A stretch of 20,108 bases of DNA from Alangreenwoodia sp964438605 (GTDB taxonomy: Bacteria; Bacillota; Clostridia; Peptostreptococcales; Anaerovoracaceae): contig CAYTKT010000042.1 in NCBI GenBank assembly GCA_964438605.1, positions 1 through 20,108 of the forward strand. Direction: 5' to 3'. Below, piece after piece: positions 1-6,927 of the stretch. The translations under genes were made by a program, and so were the position numbers. The notes beneath the pieces are model-generated. The model searched no databases and was not told the DNA's origin. It saw nothing but the letters and a program-made list of their open reading frames with translations. Every line of letters starts with the position of its first letter. Position 1 is the first letter of the stretch.

Positions 1-640
1 CAAAGCGGAAAAACGCATTGATTGCCGCCAGCATGGAATTGACCGTAGTCGGGGCATAATTCCTCTGGATTAACTCTTCCTTCCAGGCGAGGGCTGCTTC
101 TTTGGTGACAAGGGGCGTTTTTGCATCGGTCTCATCAGAATCCTGGGACGCGGTTCCCGCCGTGCAAACTTCTGCATTGGGGAGATCCGTTTCCATCGTT
201 TCCGATTCCAATGCGGTCCTATCCGGTTCCCTGCCGGACGCTGCTGCGATTTTTGGTTCCGGCTTTCCCATTTGCTTCGTTTGGGTCCCGTCCATTCCGC
301 TTTGCCAATTGCCTTCTCTCTTCCCTTCTGCTTCGGCCTTCTTCGCGTTCCGGTTCGGCTCGGTATCCCCTTCGCCCGCACAGGCGCGGTTCGATTCCTC
401 CGCTACTGCTTCTTTTGTGACGGTCGGCGCGTCAGCCTTTTCCTCCCCGGCTTTTTCCTCCTCCGTTGCTTCGTTTTTCTTTTCCGCTTCCTTTTCCTTC
501 AGCCATCTGGCAAAGCGTTGTACATCCCGCAGATATTTTTCAATCGTCCCGGCGCTGTGTTCGCTGTGAAGCAGCCAGGTCGCAAATTCCTTGATTTTTT
601 CTTCCGTGATTTGGTGTGTCGTCGTCTTATATTCCATCAT
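1..640 (-). CDS. Tyrosine-type site-specific integrase, N-terminal part, cut by window edge
   Basis: An unbroken minus-strand frame of about 213 codons runs from an ATG at 640 off the left edge; the catalytic domain lies outside the window. Residues 8-50 and 180-212 resemble the two halves of the helical core-binding (SAM-like) domain of phage-type integrases: SAGTIEKYLRDVQRFARWL in the first half and NYAPTTVNSMLAAINAFFRF in the second. Family members normally join these halves by a short linker. Here about 125 residues separate them, rich in Glu, Lys, Ala and Thr and without recognisable fold. VTKEA occurs at residues 73-77 and again at 177-181, on either side of most of the insert. The start is supported by AGGAGG at 652-657, nine bases upstream; a second ATG follows directly. 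Assignment as an integrase is from motif reading. Activity cannot be judged without the C-terminal catalytic residues. Confidence 0.75.
   Translation of the reverse strand, partial: MMEYKTTTHQITEEKIKEFATWLLHSEHSAGTIEKYLRDVQRFARWLKEKEAEKKNEATEEEKAGEEKADAPTVTKEAVAEESNRACAGEGDTEPNRNAKKAEAEGKREGNWQSGMDGTQTKQMGKPEPKIAAASGREPDRTALESETMETDLPNAEVCTAGTASQDSDETDAKTPLVTKEAALAWKEELIQRNYAPTTVNSMLAAINAFFRF
94..421. repeat. 16-bp direct repeat flanking the integrase insert
   Basis: The sequence CTGCTTCTTTGGTGAC at 94-109 recurs as CTGCTTCTTTTGTGAC at 406-421, 15 of 16 bases identical. The copies are exactly 312 bp apart (104 codons), so recombination between them would remove or add the intervening segment in frame. 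Collapsing the repeat would leave an integrase linker of roughly 25 residues, closer to the family norm. Confidence 0.75.
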
Positions 641-790
641 GTTCCTGTTCCTCCTGAAATAAAATTACAAATCGTTTCCATTATTTTACCTCAAAAGGGA
701 CAGGATATTTTGTTTTCCGACCAAAATTCGCCATAGAAAAATTTCGGCTGACTTCTATTCGGAACGGATTTTGTTTTTTGCATAACAAAC

Positions 791-815
791 AGGGGATAGT
801 TACTTCCTATCCCCT
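791..815 (-). terminator. Hairpin, possible terminator
   Basis: AGGGGATAG and CTATCCCCT form a perfect 9-bp stem with a 7-nt loop. On the minus strand it is followed by GTTTGTTATG, a weak T-rich tail; on the plus strand a T6 run appears only about 19 bases later. It could end transcription coming from htpG, 375 bp upstream on the minus strand, ahead of the integrase gene. Confidence 0.35.
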
Positions 816-1164
816 GCTGCATTTCATTTCAATTTTTTCTTTTAAAACTAATTCGCTCCCGTTTGATATTTATGGAACGCCCTCGGTCAGCTCGGTCCGT
901 GGGCCGTGATGCCGGACCGCTCCCTTGTCTTCGGAAACGTGTCTGCAAGCGACGCTGTTTTGTCCGGAATGTCACAGCTTTGCGAAGCCGCCGGTGCAAG
1001 CGAAACAGTATCCTCTGAGGTCATGAATGGTTCTTTCAGAATTGCCGGCGCCAGCGGAATCTCCGGTTCTTCAAGATTAACTGCCGGTCTATTCGGTGTG
1101 TCCGAGAAAGAATGGTAACGCCACCCTCCTCCATCACACCGTCCCTTCTTTCTGACTTCGGCTT

Positions 1165-1185
1165 TGACAGATTATCAATCTGTCA
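1165..1185 (-). terminator. Hairpin just after htpG
   Basis: TGACAGATT and AATCTGTCA form a perfect 9-bp stem around a 3-nt loop, beginning five bases after the htpG stop codon. No T-run follows on the minus strand, so it is either a mRNA 3'-end stabilising structure or an atypical terminator. Confidence 0.35.
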
Positions 1186-1190
1186 GAGCA

Positions 1191-3071
1191 TCATACCATC
1201 AGTTCACAGACGTGATTCGAGAATGTCACAGGATCCTCAATTGACAGACCGCCAATGAGCATCGCCTGGTCGTAAAGCAACGCTGTGTAAACGCGGAGCT
1301 TTTGCTTTTCTTCATTGTTGTAAACATTGACGAGCGACTGGAAAACAGGATGATCCGGATTCAGTTCAAGAACTTTCTCCGACTTTACCTTGTCCTTCGT
1401 CGGCATAGAATTGAGAACCTTCTCCATTTCGATAGAAACATCACCGTCGACAGCAAGGCAGACAGGGTTCGATTTCAGTCTCTGGGAAAGTCTCACTTCT
1501 TTCACTCTGCCGCCGAGGATTTCCGCCATCTCAGCTAGCATTTCCTTATTTTCATCTGCCTTCTTTTCAAATTCCTTCTTTTCTTCTTCGCTCTCCTCAA
1601 GACCAAGATCTTCGCCGGAAACAGAACGGAACTGTTTCTCCTGATAATCTCTCATGATTCTGACAAGAAAATCATCCACGTCATCCGTCATGTAGAGAAT
1701 CTCGTATCCCTTATCGCGAACGAGTTCCGTCTGAGGCAGCTTTTCGATTTGCTCAACCGACTTGCCGGTAGCGTAGTAAATATATTTTTGTTCTTCCTTC
1801 ATGCGGGAAACGTATTCTTTCAACGTAACGAGCTTCTTTTCTGTGGAAGAATAGAATAATAGCAAATCTTCAAGTTCTTCTTTCAACTGACCGAAACTGT
1901 TGTAAAGGCCAAATTTCATCGCAAGGCCAAAATTGTTGAACAGATTTTCATACGTTTCACGGTCTGTATTAAGCATTGAGAGCAGTTCGTTTCTGATCTT
2001 TTTCTCAATACTCTTTGCCATATTTTTAAGTTGCCTGTCCTGCTGAAGCATTTCTCTCGAAATATTCAGCGAAAGATCCTGAGAATCGACGATGCCTCTG
2101 ACAAAGCTGAAATGATCAGGAATCAGCTCGGCACACTTATCCATAATCAGGACACCGCTGGAATAAAGCTGAAGGCCCTTCTCGTAATCGGCCGAGAAAT
2201 AATTAAATGGCGGCCTTTCAGGGATGAACAGCAGCGCATGGAAGGAAGACAGACCTTCGACACTGTAATGAATCGTCCGCAGCGGCTTATCCTGCCCGTA
2301 AAATTTTTCCTGATAAAAACGGGTATATTCTTCTTCGGAAATCTCGCTTTTACTCTTTTTCCAGAGAGGAATCATGCTGTTGAGCGTCTCGATGTCTGTA
2401 TACGTTTCAAATTCATTATCTTCCCCGCCTTCCTTCTGTCTCGTTTTTTCAACTTCCATCTGGATCGGGTATCTGATATAGTCTGAATATTTTTTAACGA
2501 GAGACCTCAGCTTATAATCAAACAGATAATCGTCATAATTGTCGTCCTGCGTGTTGCTCTTAATATGAAGAATGATCCGCGTGCCATGGCCCACCATCGC
2601 GCTTTCCAGCATTGTATAGCCATCCGCACCCGTGGATTCCCACTGCCAGCACTCTTCTTCGCCGTATTTTCTTGAAATGACGGTCACCTTATCGGCAACC
2701 ATGAACGCGGAATAAAAGCCGACGCCGAACTGACCGATGATGTCAATATCCGGATTTTCCTCCTCCAGCGACTTTTTAAAGTCGAAGGAACCGCTGCGCG
2801 CAATCGTTCCGAGATTTTCTTCCATCTCCTCTTTATTCATGCCGATGCCGTTATCGATAATCGTCAGCGTTCTTTCATCAACATCTGTTTCCAGCGCGAT
2901 ATAGAAATCCTCACGCGACATACCTTCCGGTCCCTCATAATAAAGCTTGTCGATAGCATCGCTCGCATTTGAGATCAACTCTCTCAAAAAGATTTCCTTA
3001 TTCGTATAGATGGAATTGATCATCAGATCAAGCAATTTTTTTGATTCCGCCTTAAACTGTTTTTTCGCCAT
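1191..3071 (-). CDS. htpG: Molecular chaperone HtpG (bacterial Hsp90)
   Basis: Cytosolic ATP-dependent chaperone, 626 residues, a normal full length for bacterial Hsp90. The N-terminal GHKL ATPase domain is intact: LRELISNASDAIDK carries the Mg/ATP-binding Asn, DNGIGM the adenine-contacting Asp, and GQFGVGFYSAFMVADKVTV the lid/glycine-rich motif. The middle domain contains SLNISREMLQQD, which in the family includes the Arg that contacts the ATP gamma-phosphate. The C-terminal dimerisation region is complete. The ATG at 3071 follows AAGAGGTG at a suitable distance. The gene stands alone, about 430 bp from the next upstream minus-strand gene, with its own promoter and a CIRCE operator, so heat-shock control by HrcA is predicted. 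Identification is very secure. Confidence 0.98.
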   Translation of the reverse strand: MAKKQFKAESKKLLDLMINSIYTNKEIFLRELISNASDAIDKLYYEGPEGMSREDFYIALETDVDERTLTIIDNGIGMNKEEMEENLGTIARSGSFDFKKSLEEENPDIDIIGQFGVGFYSAFMVADKVTVISRKYGEEECWQWESTGADGYTMLESAMVGHGTRIILHIKSNTQDDNYDDYLFDYKLRSLVKKYSDYIRYPIQMEVEKTRQKEGGEDNEFETYTDIETLNSMIPLWKKSKSEISEEEYTRFYQEKFYGQDKPLRTIHYSVEGLSSFHALLFIPERPPFNYFSADYEKGLQLYSSGVLIMDKCAELIPDHFSFVRGIVDSQDLSLNISREMLQQDRQLKNMAKSIEKKIRNELLSMLNTDRETYENLFNNFGLAMKFGLYNSFGQLKEELEDLLLFYSSTEKKLVTLKEYVSRMKEEQKYIYYATGKSVEQIEKLPQTELVRDKGYEILYMTDDVDDFLVRIMRDYQEKQFRSVSGEDLGLEESEEEKKEFEKKADENKEMLAEMAEILGGRVKEVRLSQRLKSNPVCLAVDGDVSIEMEKVLNSMPTKDKVKSEKVLELNPDHPVFQSLVNVYNNEEKQKLRVYTALLYDQAMLIGGLSIEDPVTFSNHVCELMV

Positions 3072-3168
3072 TTGTCTGCACCTCTTACTTTTAAATAATT
3101 CATCTTAAAATATTTAATATTCTTAATATTCGTCCATGCCATATCCGGCACAGCTTTAAGCTATTATG

Positions 3169-3195
3169 TTAGCACTCATCTCTTTTGAGTGCTAA
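3169..3195 (-). promoter_or_regulatory. CIRCE operator (HrcA binding site)
   Basis: TTAGCACTC, nine spacer bases, GAGTGCTAA: an exact match to the CIRCE consensus. The inverted repeat extends outward to 14 bp per arm (TTATG on one side, CATAA on the other). It starts four bases downstream of the htpG -10 box, so bound HrcA repressor would cover the transcription start. Confidence 0.95.
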
Positions 3196-3199
3196 CATA

Positions 3200-3228
3200 A
3201 CTATAAAGCACTCTCATGCAAAAAGCAA
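3200..3228 (-). promoter_or_regulatory. htpG promoter (sigma-A type)
   Basis: On the minus strand, -35 TTGCTT (3223-3228), a 17-bp spacer and -10 TATAGT (3200-3205). The CIRCE element follows immediately. The resulting 5' untranslated leader would be about 120 nt. Confidence 0.8.
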
Positions 3229-3504
3229 GCACTATTTTTCGACGCCACGAAATTTCACAAAACTTTCCACTGTATGCAGGAAGGGCGCTACCGACAGATA
3301 TGTCACGCTTGCAGAATTGTTGCTCGTAAAAAACATCGAAGAAAACATTTCAGACGCCGGCGGATATGCCATAGTTGCAGATCGTTCCTGCATCAGGCGG
3401 ACGGCTATCGCCGTCCGCCTGATGCATTTCAAAAATAAAAAAAGATTCCAACGACTGTCCGCCGGAATCTCTCTGTGTCCATTTAAAAAATCATAGCCCG
3501 TCAA
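3229..3504. other. Intergenic region upstream of the htpG promoter, with a perfect hairpin
   Basis: No gene is supported. Open frames on both strands exist here, but they share the peptide CIRRTAIAVRLM only because a perfect inverted repeat is read from both sides. The region separates the 99-residue gene from htpG and should contain the end of the former's transcript. Confidence 0.5.
3389..3426. repeat. Perfect 17-bp inverted repeat with a 4-nt loop
   Basis: TGCATCAGGCGGACGGC pairs perfectly with positions 3410-3426 around a TATC loop. It lies 80 bp past the stop codon of the 99-residue gene. The T-rich run (the A-rich stretch at 3430-3440 on the plus strand) is on the upstream side for minus-strand transcription, so this is not a canonical intrinsic terminator, although the stem would be very stable. 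Confidence 0.6.
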
Positions 3505-3804
3505 TTATTTTTCAAGCCTTGGCTCAACGTAATCAGCAATCTTGCAATCTCTGTTTCTGTTTGCAAGCTGTTCTTCATACCAGTCAAGAAGTTCATCCGT
3601 AGTGCCAGGGAAATCCTTCATTAAGCTGCCAACATGAGTTCTTACACCGCCGGCTCTGTCAGGCTCAACATAACGAAGTTCAAGGTTGTTACCATCTTTA
3701 GTGATAATGCCATACTGAGAATTATTTTTAGAGTCAATTTTATACTTCGTTCTATATCCTCTGGCTTTAGCTGCTGCTACAATTTCGTCCATTGTACAAG
3801 TCAT
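3505..3804 (-). CDS. Small protein of unknown function (99 residues)
   Basis: I do not recognise this protein. It is short, charged and soluble-looking, with no signal peptide, membrane helix or metal-binding motif. The N-terminal part (residues 5-50) alternates basic and polar residues in a pattern suggesting alpha-beta structure (KYKIDSKNNSQYGIITKDG, NLELRYVEPDR). The C-terminal half is acidic and helical (TTDELLDWYEEQLANRNRD). The ATG at 3804 is preceded by AAGGAGG at ideal spacing, and a strong extended -10 promoter lies about 135 bp upstream, so it is very likely a genuine and well-expressed gene. It appears to be a single-gene unit. Neighbours give no clue to its job. Confidence 0.8.
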   Translation of the reverse strand: MTCTMDEIVAAAKARGYRTKYKIDSKNNSQYGIITKDGNNLELRYVEPDRAGGVRTHVGSLMKDFPGTTDELLDWYEEQLANRNRDCKIADYVEPRLEK

Positions 3805-4090
3805 TTTGCAAAGTCCTCCTTAAATTTAAACATTTGCGTGGATGCCGCCAGTCCTACGGGCCGGTTCTTTCCGCGCGGTTGTGTAAAATGTAAATCACAT
3901 CCGTGGTCCGCCGCAATAACGGTTGTGGTCCACAATTTGAGATTATATCACAATTCACGCAGAATTCCACAGAAAATTGAAACTTTCTAAAAAAAACCGT
4001 TCATTTTTATCAATCACTGCCCATTTTCCGAGCCCTTAACAGTAACAATATGCTTTTTTAATGTAAAAGATACTGCAAATCTCACTTTAA
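3805..4090 (-). promoter_or_regulatory. Promoter and structured leader of the 99-residue gene
   Basis: On the minus strand TGATATAAT (3942-3950) is a perfect extended -10 box; no good -35 is visible. Transcription from about 3935 would give a leader of roughly 130 nt. The palindrome TTGTGG-T-CCACAA (3923-3935) overlaps the predicted start site, and GTGGTCC occurs twice on the plus strand (3903-3909 and 3925-3931), 22 bp or about two helical turns apart, which fits an operator. The leader is GC-richer than the flanks, but I recognise no riboswitch class in it. The remainder (3951-4090) is AT-rich with no feature I can name. Confidence 0.6.
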
Positions 4091-4870
4091 ACTGCAACAA
4101 CGTCGATTTCCGGCGCCAGCTTCGTCTGCGACCAAGGCAGCGAAGCGAAAGTCGTAGGTCCGGACGGAACACTTTCCGAGCGGATCCTGTACGCCGACAC
4201 GTCGGAATGTGATGCCGAGAGGAAGGGAACTCCGATTTTCGGTACTCAGAAAGTCAGCATCTTCGGCCAGGTAACCGTTACGATCAATCTGATCCTCGCT
4301 GATACCTGCGGCAGAGAGGTATGCTTCCCTGTCTGTGCAAATATCTCCGTAGCGACGCCATCGGCGCCTCTGATACTGACCAGTTTCTTTGAGATGTGTA
4401 TGCCGTCCGTCTTTGACACGGCCATTCTTCCGAGATTTACGGAACTCTGCAACGTCGGATGCGAAACACGCCTCGCAACAAACAGCTATTGCCGCGACCT
4501 TACGGTCGGTCCGAACGGGGAAGTCAGTGCAAATCTGATCATCGCTCTGTGCGCAAGCTGCGAAAAGAAAATTATCGTGCCGGTACAGCTTTGCGTTCTG
4601 TCGACTGGCTTCGTCGAAGTCAGCCCGGAAACGGCTCAAGTCTGCTCCAGCTTCCCTCAGCTTTTCCCGAATCAACTTCAAAAAAGCGATGACAAAGTAG
4701 AAAGCGATACCTCAAACAATATTTCGCAGGAGGAATGTAGACCGTGCGCACCTACAAACTGCTTTGAGCCGGTAGGAACAGTATCAAATGTTTCCAACTG
4801 CAACACCTGCGGTACGTGTAATACGTGTCAGCCTTCCTGCCCGCCAACGCCGCCAATCTGCAGGTCATAA
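4091..4870 (+). pseudogene. Cysteine-rich protein frame lacking a start codon
   Basis: The plus-strand frame is open for 259 codons after a TAA at 4088 and reads as convincing protein throughout, for example FGTQKVSIFGQVTVTINL near its start and KKIIVPVQLCVLSTGF in the middle. It carries about 22 cysteines. The C-terminus has a Cys-Thr-Asn tail (NCNTCGTCNTCQPSCPP). No ATG, GTG or TTG with a ribosome site precedes the conserved-looking part. The first ATG is at 4394, 101 codons in, with no Shine-Dalgarno. An upstream in-frame ATG at 4061 is followed at once by TAA. So the 5' end appears lost, or a non-standard start is used. I do not recognise the family. The cysteine pattern and beta-rich look would suit a surface or spore-coat protein, but that is only a guess. 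Confidence 0.55.
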
Positions 4871-5177
4871 GCTGTCCCTGGCGGGCCGGATGAATCAGAC
4901 GGCACAACAAGCCGCAGCAACAGTTCTGCGTCACGGATTCCCGCGCTGCAAGGCTACAAGCGAAACAGTCTTTAACACACTTTCCGGTGCGGTGCATCTG
5001 CGGTCCGGCTTTCCCGCATAGATTTCCGCGCTGCAAAACTGCAAGCGGCAATCTTCAAAAAGAGGTCTCTGACCGTTAGCGCACCGGGCTGTAAATCAAT
5101 GCAGATTTGGCCTTCCTGTCGGCGCCAGACGCAGACTTTATTCTGAATCCAGTTGCGTTTGATATGTCAACAATCGT
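4871..5177. other. Gene-free stretch with degenerate internal repeats
   Basis: No gene is supported on either strand. A 26-bp imperfect direct repeat (CGCGCTGCAA core) is present at 4938-4963 and 5023-5048, with 21 of 26 bases identical. The 13-mer CAAGCGAAACAGT at 4957-4969 also occurs at 997-1009. The sequence may be decayed repeats or the remains of a gene. Confidence 0.4.
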
Positions 5178-5215
5178 CGCGAAAGCGCCGCACTCCCTCG
5201 TGCGGCGCTTTCGCG
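5178..5215 (-). terminator. GC-rich hairpin after ilvB
   Basis: A perfect 16-bp stem (CGCGAAAGCGCCGCAC) with a 6-nt loop starts 32 bp after the ilvB stop codon. No strong T-run follows on either strand, yet position and stability make it the likely end of the ilvB transcript. Confidence 0.55.
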
Positions 5216-5247
5216 GCCTTAAAACTGCACGCCCGTTCGCCGTCAAA

Positions 5248-6927
5248 TCAGGAAATATCATCAACTGAAAGCACCTGATCATGCATCGCGTTGCCCGGCG
5301 GCACCATCGGGAAAACATCCTCTCCGGAATCAATATCGCACGTAATCAGCGCGCCCTTGCCTTCCGCCAGCGCCTTTTCCAGCGCATCCCGCAACCCGTC
5401 AAGCGTATTGACATGATACCCGCCAAGTCCAAAAGACTCCGCGAGCTTTGGATAATCAATAACATCAGGCAGCGTTGTCGCCGAATACCTCCTGTCAAAA
5501 AAGAGTTTCTGCCACTGTCTGACCATGCCGAGCACATTATTCTTAAACAGAAATGAGATAATCGGTAACCCATTCGCCGAAACCGTGGCCAGTTCATTGA
5601 AATTCATCCGGAAACTTCCGTCGCCGCAAATATGAATCACGCGCTTGTCCGGATTACCCATCTGTGCGCCGATAGCCGCTCCAAGACCGAAACCCATGGT
5701 TCCCAGGCCGCCCGACGTAATATTTCTGCGCGGCTTTGTATACGGCCATTCCTGAGCAACCCACATCTGGTGCTGTCCCACGTCAGTGGCAACGATCACA
5801 TCATCACCGACAACATCGTGAATCACTTTCAAAATGTTCTGCGGCACAAAAGCGTCTTGCGGAATTTTCCTGTCAGCCCGAAACGATCTCACCTTCTCAA
5901 TCCACGCGCCGCGTTTCTTCTCCTCGACCTTCGCAAGCACCTTATCGAGAATCAAATTCATATCGCCGATGAGGCTGAAATCTACGATAACATTCTTATC
6001 GACCTCGGAATCATCTATATCTATCTGAACAATCGTTGCGTCCTTCGCAAAACGGCTCGTATCACCTGTTACGCGATCGCTGAAACGCGCGCCGAGTGCG
6101 ATCAGCAGATCGCTCTGATAAACCGCCTGATTTGCTTCTTTCTGACCATGCATCCCGACAAGTCCCAGGGAAAGCGGATGCGTTCTGGAAATCGCGCCCA
6201 GATTCATCAGCGTGGAAACCACCGGAATATCCGCCTTTTCGGCCAGAGCCGTCAATCTGTCAGAAGCGCCGGCTGTAATCACGCCGCCGCCCGCATAAAG
6301 AAGCGGCTGCTTCGCGTTATTTATCAGTTCCGCCAACCTATCGACATCCTCATCATCCTCATCCGTAAAACTGTTTTCCGCAGGCAGAGCCTCTATCGCC
6401 GGCTGCGGTTCATATTCATACTCCTGCTGCATAATGTCCTTTGGAACATCGATAAGCACAGGCCCCGGTCTGCCGCTTACAGCGATTTGAAATGCCTCGC
6501 GGATGCAATCCGCCAGATCTTCAATATTGCTGATAAAGAAATTATGCTTCGTAACCGGAATTGTAATTCCGCAAATATCGACTTCCTGGAAAGAATCTCT
6601 GCCGATCAGCGCCCTTGGGACCTGGCCCGTAATAACGACCATCGGCACAGAATCCATAAATGCCGTAGCGATACCCGTGACCGTGTTTGTTGCGCCGGGG
6701 CCGCTGGTAGCAAACACGACGCCAACCCGCCCCGTGGAACGCGCGTAACCGTCAGCCGCGTGAGTTGCGCCCTGCTCGTGGCTCGTCAGCACATGATGAA
6801 GACTGTCACTATAATCGTAAAGCGCATCGTAAAGGGGCATGATCTGACCGCCAGGATAACCGAAAATCGTGTCAACGCCCTGTTCTTTCAGACATTCTAA
6901 TATTATCTTTGAACCTGATATTTTCAT
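5248..6927 (-). CDS. ilvB: Acetolactate synthase, large (catalytic) subunit
   Basis: Condenses two pyruvates, or pyruvate and 2-oxobutyrate, in the first shared step of valine/leucine and isoleucine synthesis; needs thiamine diphosphate, Mg and FAD. 559 residues, normal for the family. The catalytic Glu is E51 in SHEQGATHAADGYAR. The thiamine-diphosphate motif runs from GDG (435-437) to NN (463-464). GRDSFQEVD and the following TKHNF are typical of biosynthetic acetohydroxyacid synthase rather than of catabolic AlsS. The ATG at 6927 is preceded by AGGA close by; the strong AGGAGG about 50 bases further up is not suitably placed. ilvC lies 323 bp upstream on the same strand. No gene for the regulatory subunit (ilvN) follows, so it must be elsewhere or absent. 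Confidence 0.96.
   Translation of the reverse strand: MKISGSKIILECLKEQGVDTIFGYPGGQIMPLYDALYDYSDSLHHVLTSHEQGATHAADGYARSTGRVGVVFATSGPGATNTVTGIATAFMDSVPMVVITGQVPRALIGRDSFQEVDICGITIPVTKHNFFISNIEDLADCIREAFQIAVSGRPGPVLIDVPKDIMQQEYEYEPQPAIEALPAENSFTDEDDEDVDRLAELINNAKQPLLYAGGGVITAGASDRLTALAEKADIPVVSTLMNLGAISRTHPLSLGLVGMHGQKEANQAVYQSDLLIALGARFSDRVTGDTSRFAKDATIVQIDIDDSEVDKNVIVDFSLIGDMNLILDKVLAKVEEKKRGAWIEKVRSFRADRKIPQDAFVPQNILKVIHDVVGDDVIVATDVGQHQMWVAQEWPYTKPRRNITSGGLGTMGFGLGAAIGAQMGNPDKRVIHICGDGSFRMNFNELATVSANGLPIISFLFKNNVLGMVRQWQKLFFDRRYSATTLPDVIDYPKLAESFGLGGYHVNTLDGLRDALEKALAEGKGALITCDIDSGEDVFPMVPPGNAMHDQVLSVDDIS

Larger units (their letters stand above)
641..1190. other. Non-coding stretch between htpG and the integrase gene
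   Basis: I see no confident gene here. On the minus strand a frame of about 95 codons (roughly 1170 down to 890) is open and has a Pro/Glu/Ala-rich, protein-like composition (NLEEPEIPLAPAILKEPF), but it has no good start codon or ribosome site and its function is not recognisable. It could be decayed coding sequence. The stretch also holds two hairpins, listed separately, and the 5' region of the integrase gene. Confidence 0.5.

Noticed and set aside
381..400. GGTTCGATTCC resembling a tRNA T-arm
   Set aside because: It lies inside the integrase coding frame, and no acceptor, D-arm or anticodon arm can be paired around it.
906..1118. 70-codon plus-strand frame near the left end
   Set aside because: There is no ribosome site, and its low-complexity Ser/Gly/Ala composition is no more protein-like than the opposite strand.
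4082..4681. 199-codon minus-strand frame opposite the cysteine-rich frame
   Set aside because: The plus-strand reading has a much more protein-like composition and continues well beyond; the minus reading is basic and irregular, with no ribosome site.
5632..6900. 422-codon open frame antisense to ilvB
   Set aside because: It is the shadow of a well-conserved gene; its translation is rich in Arg, His and Ile without any domain, and it has no ribosome site.
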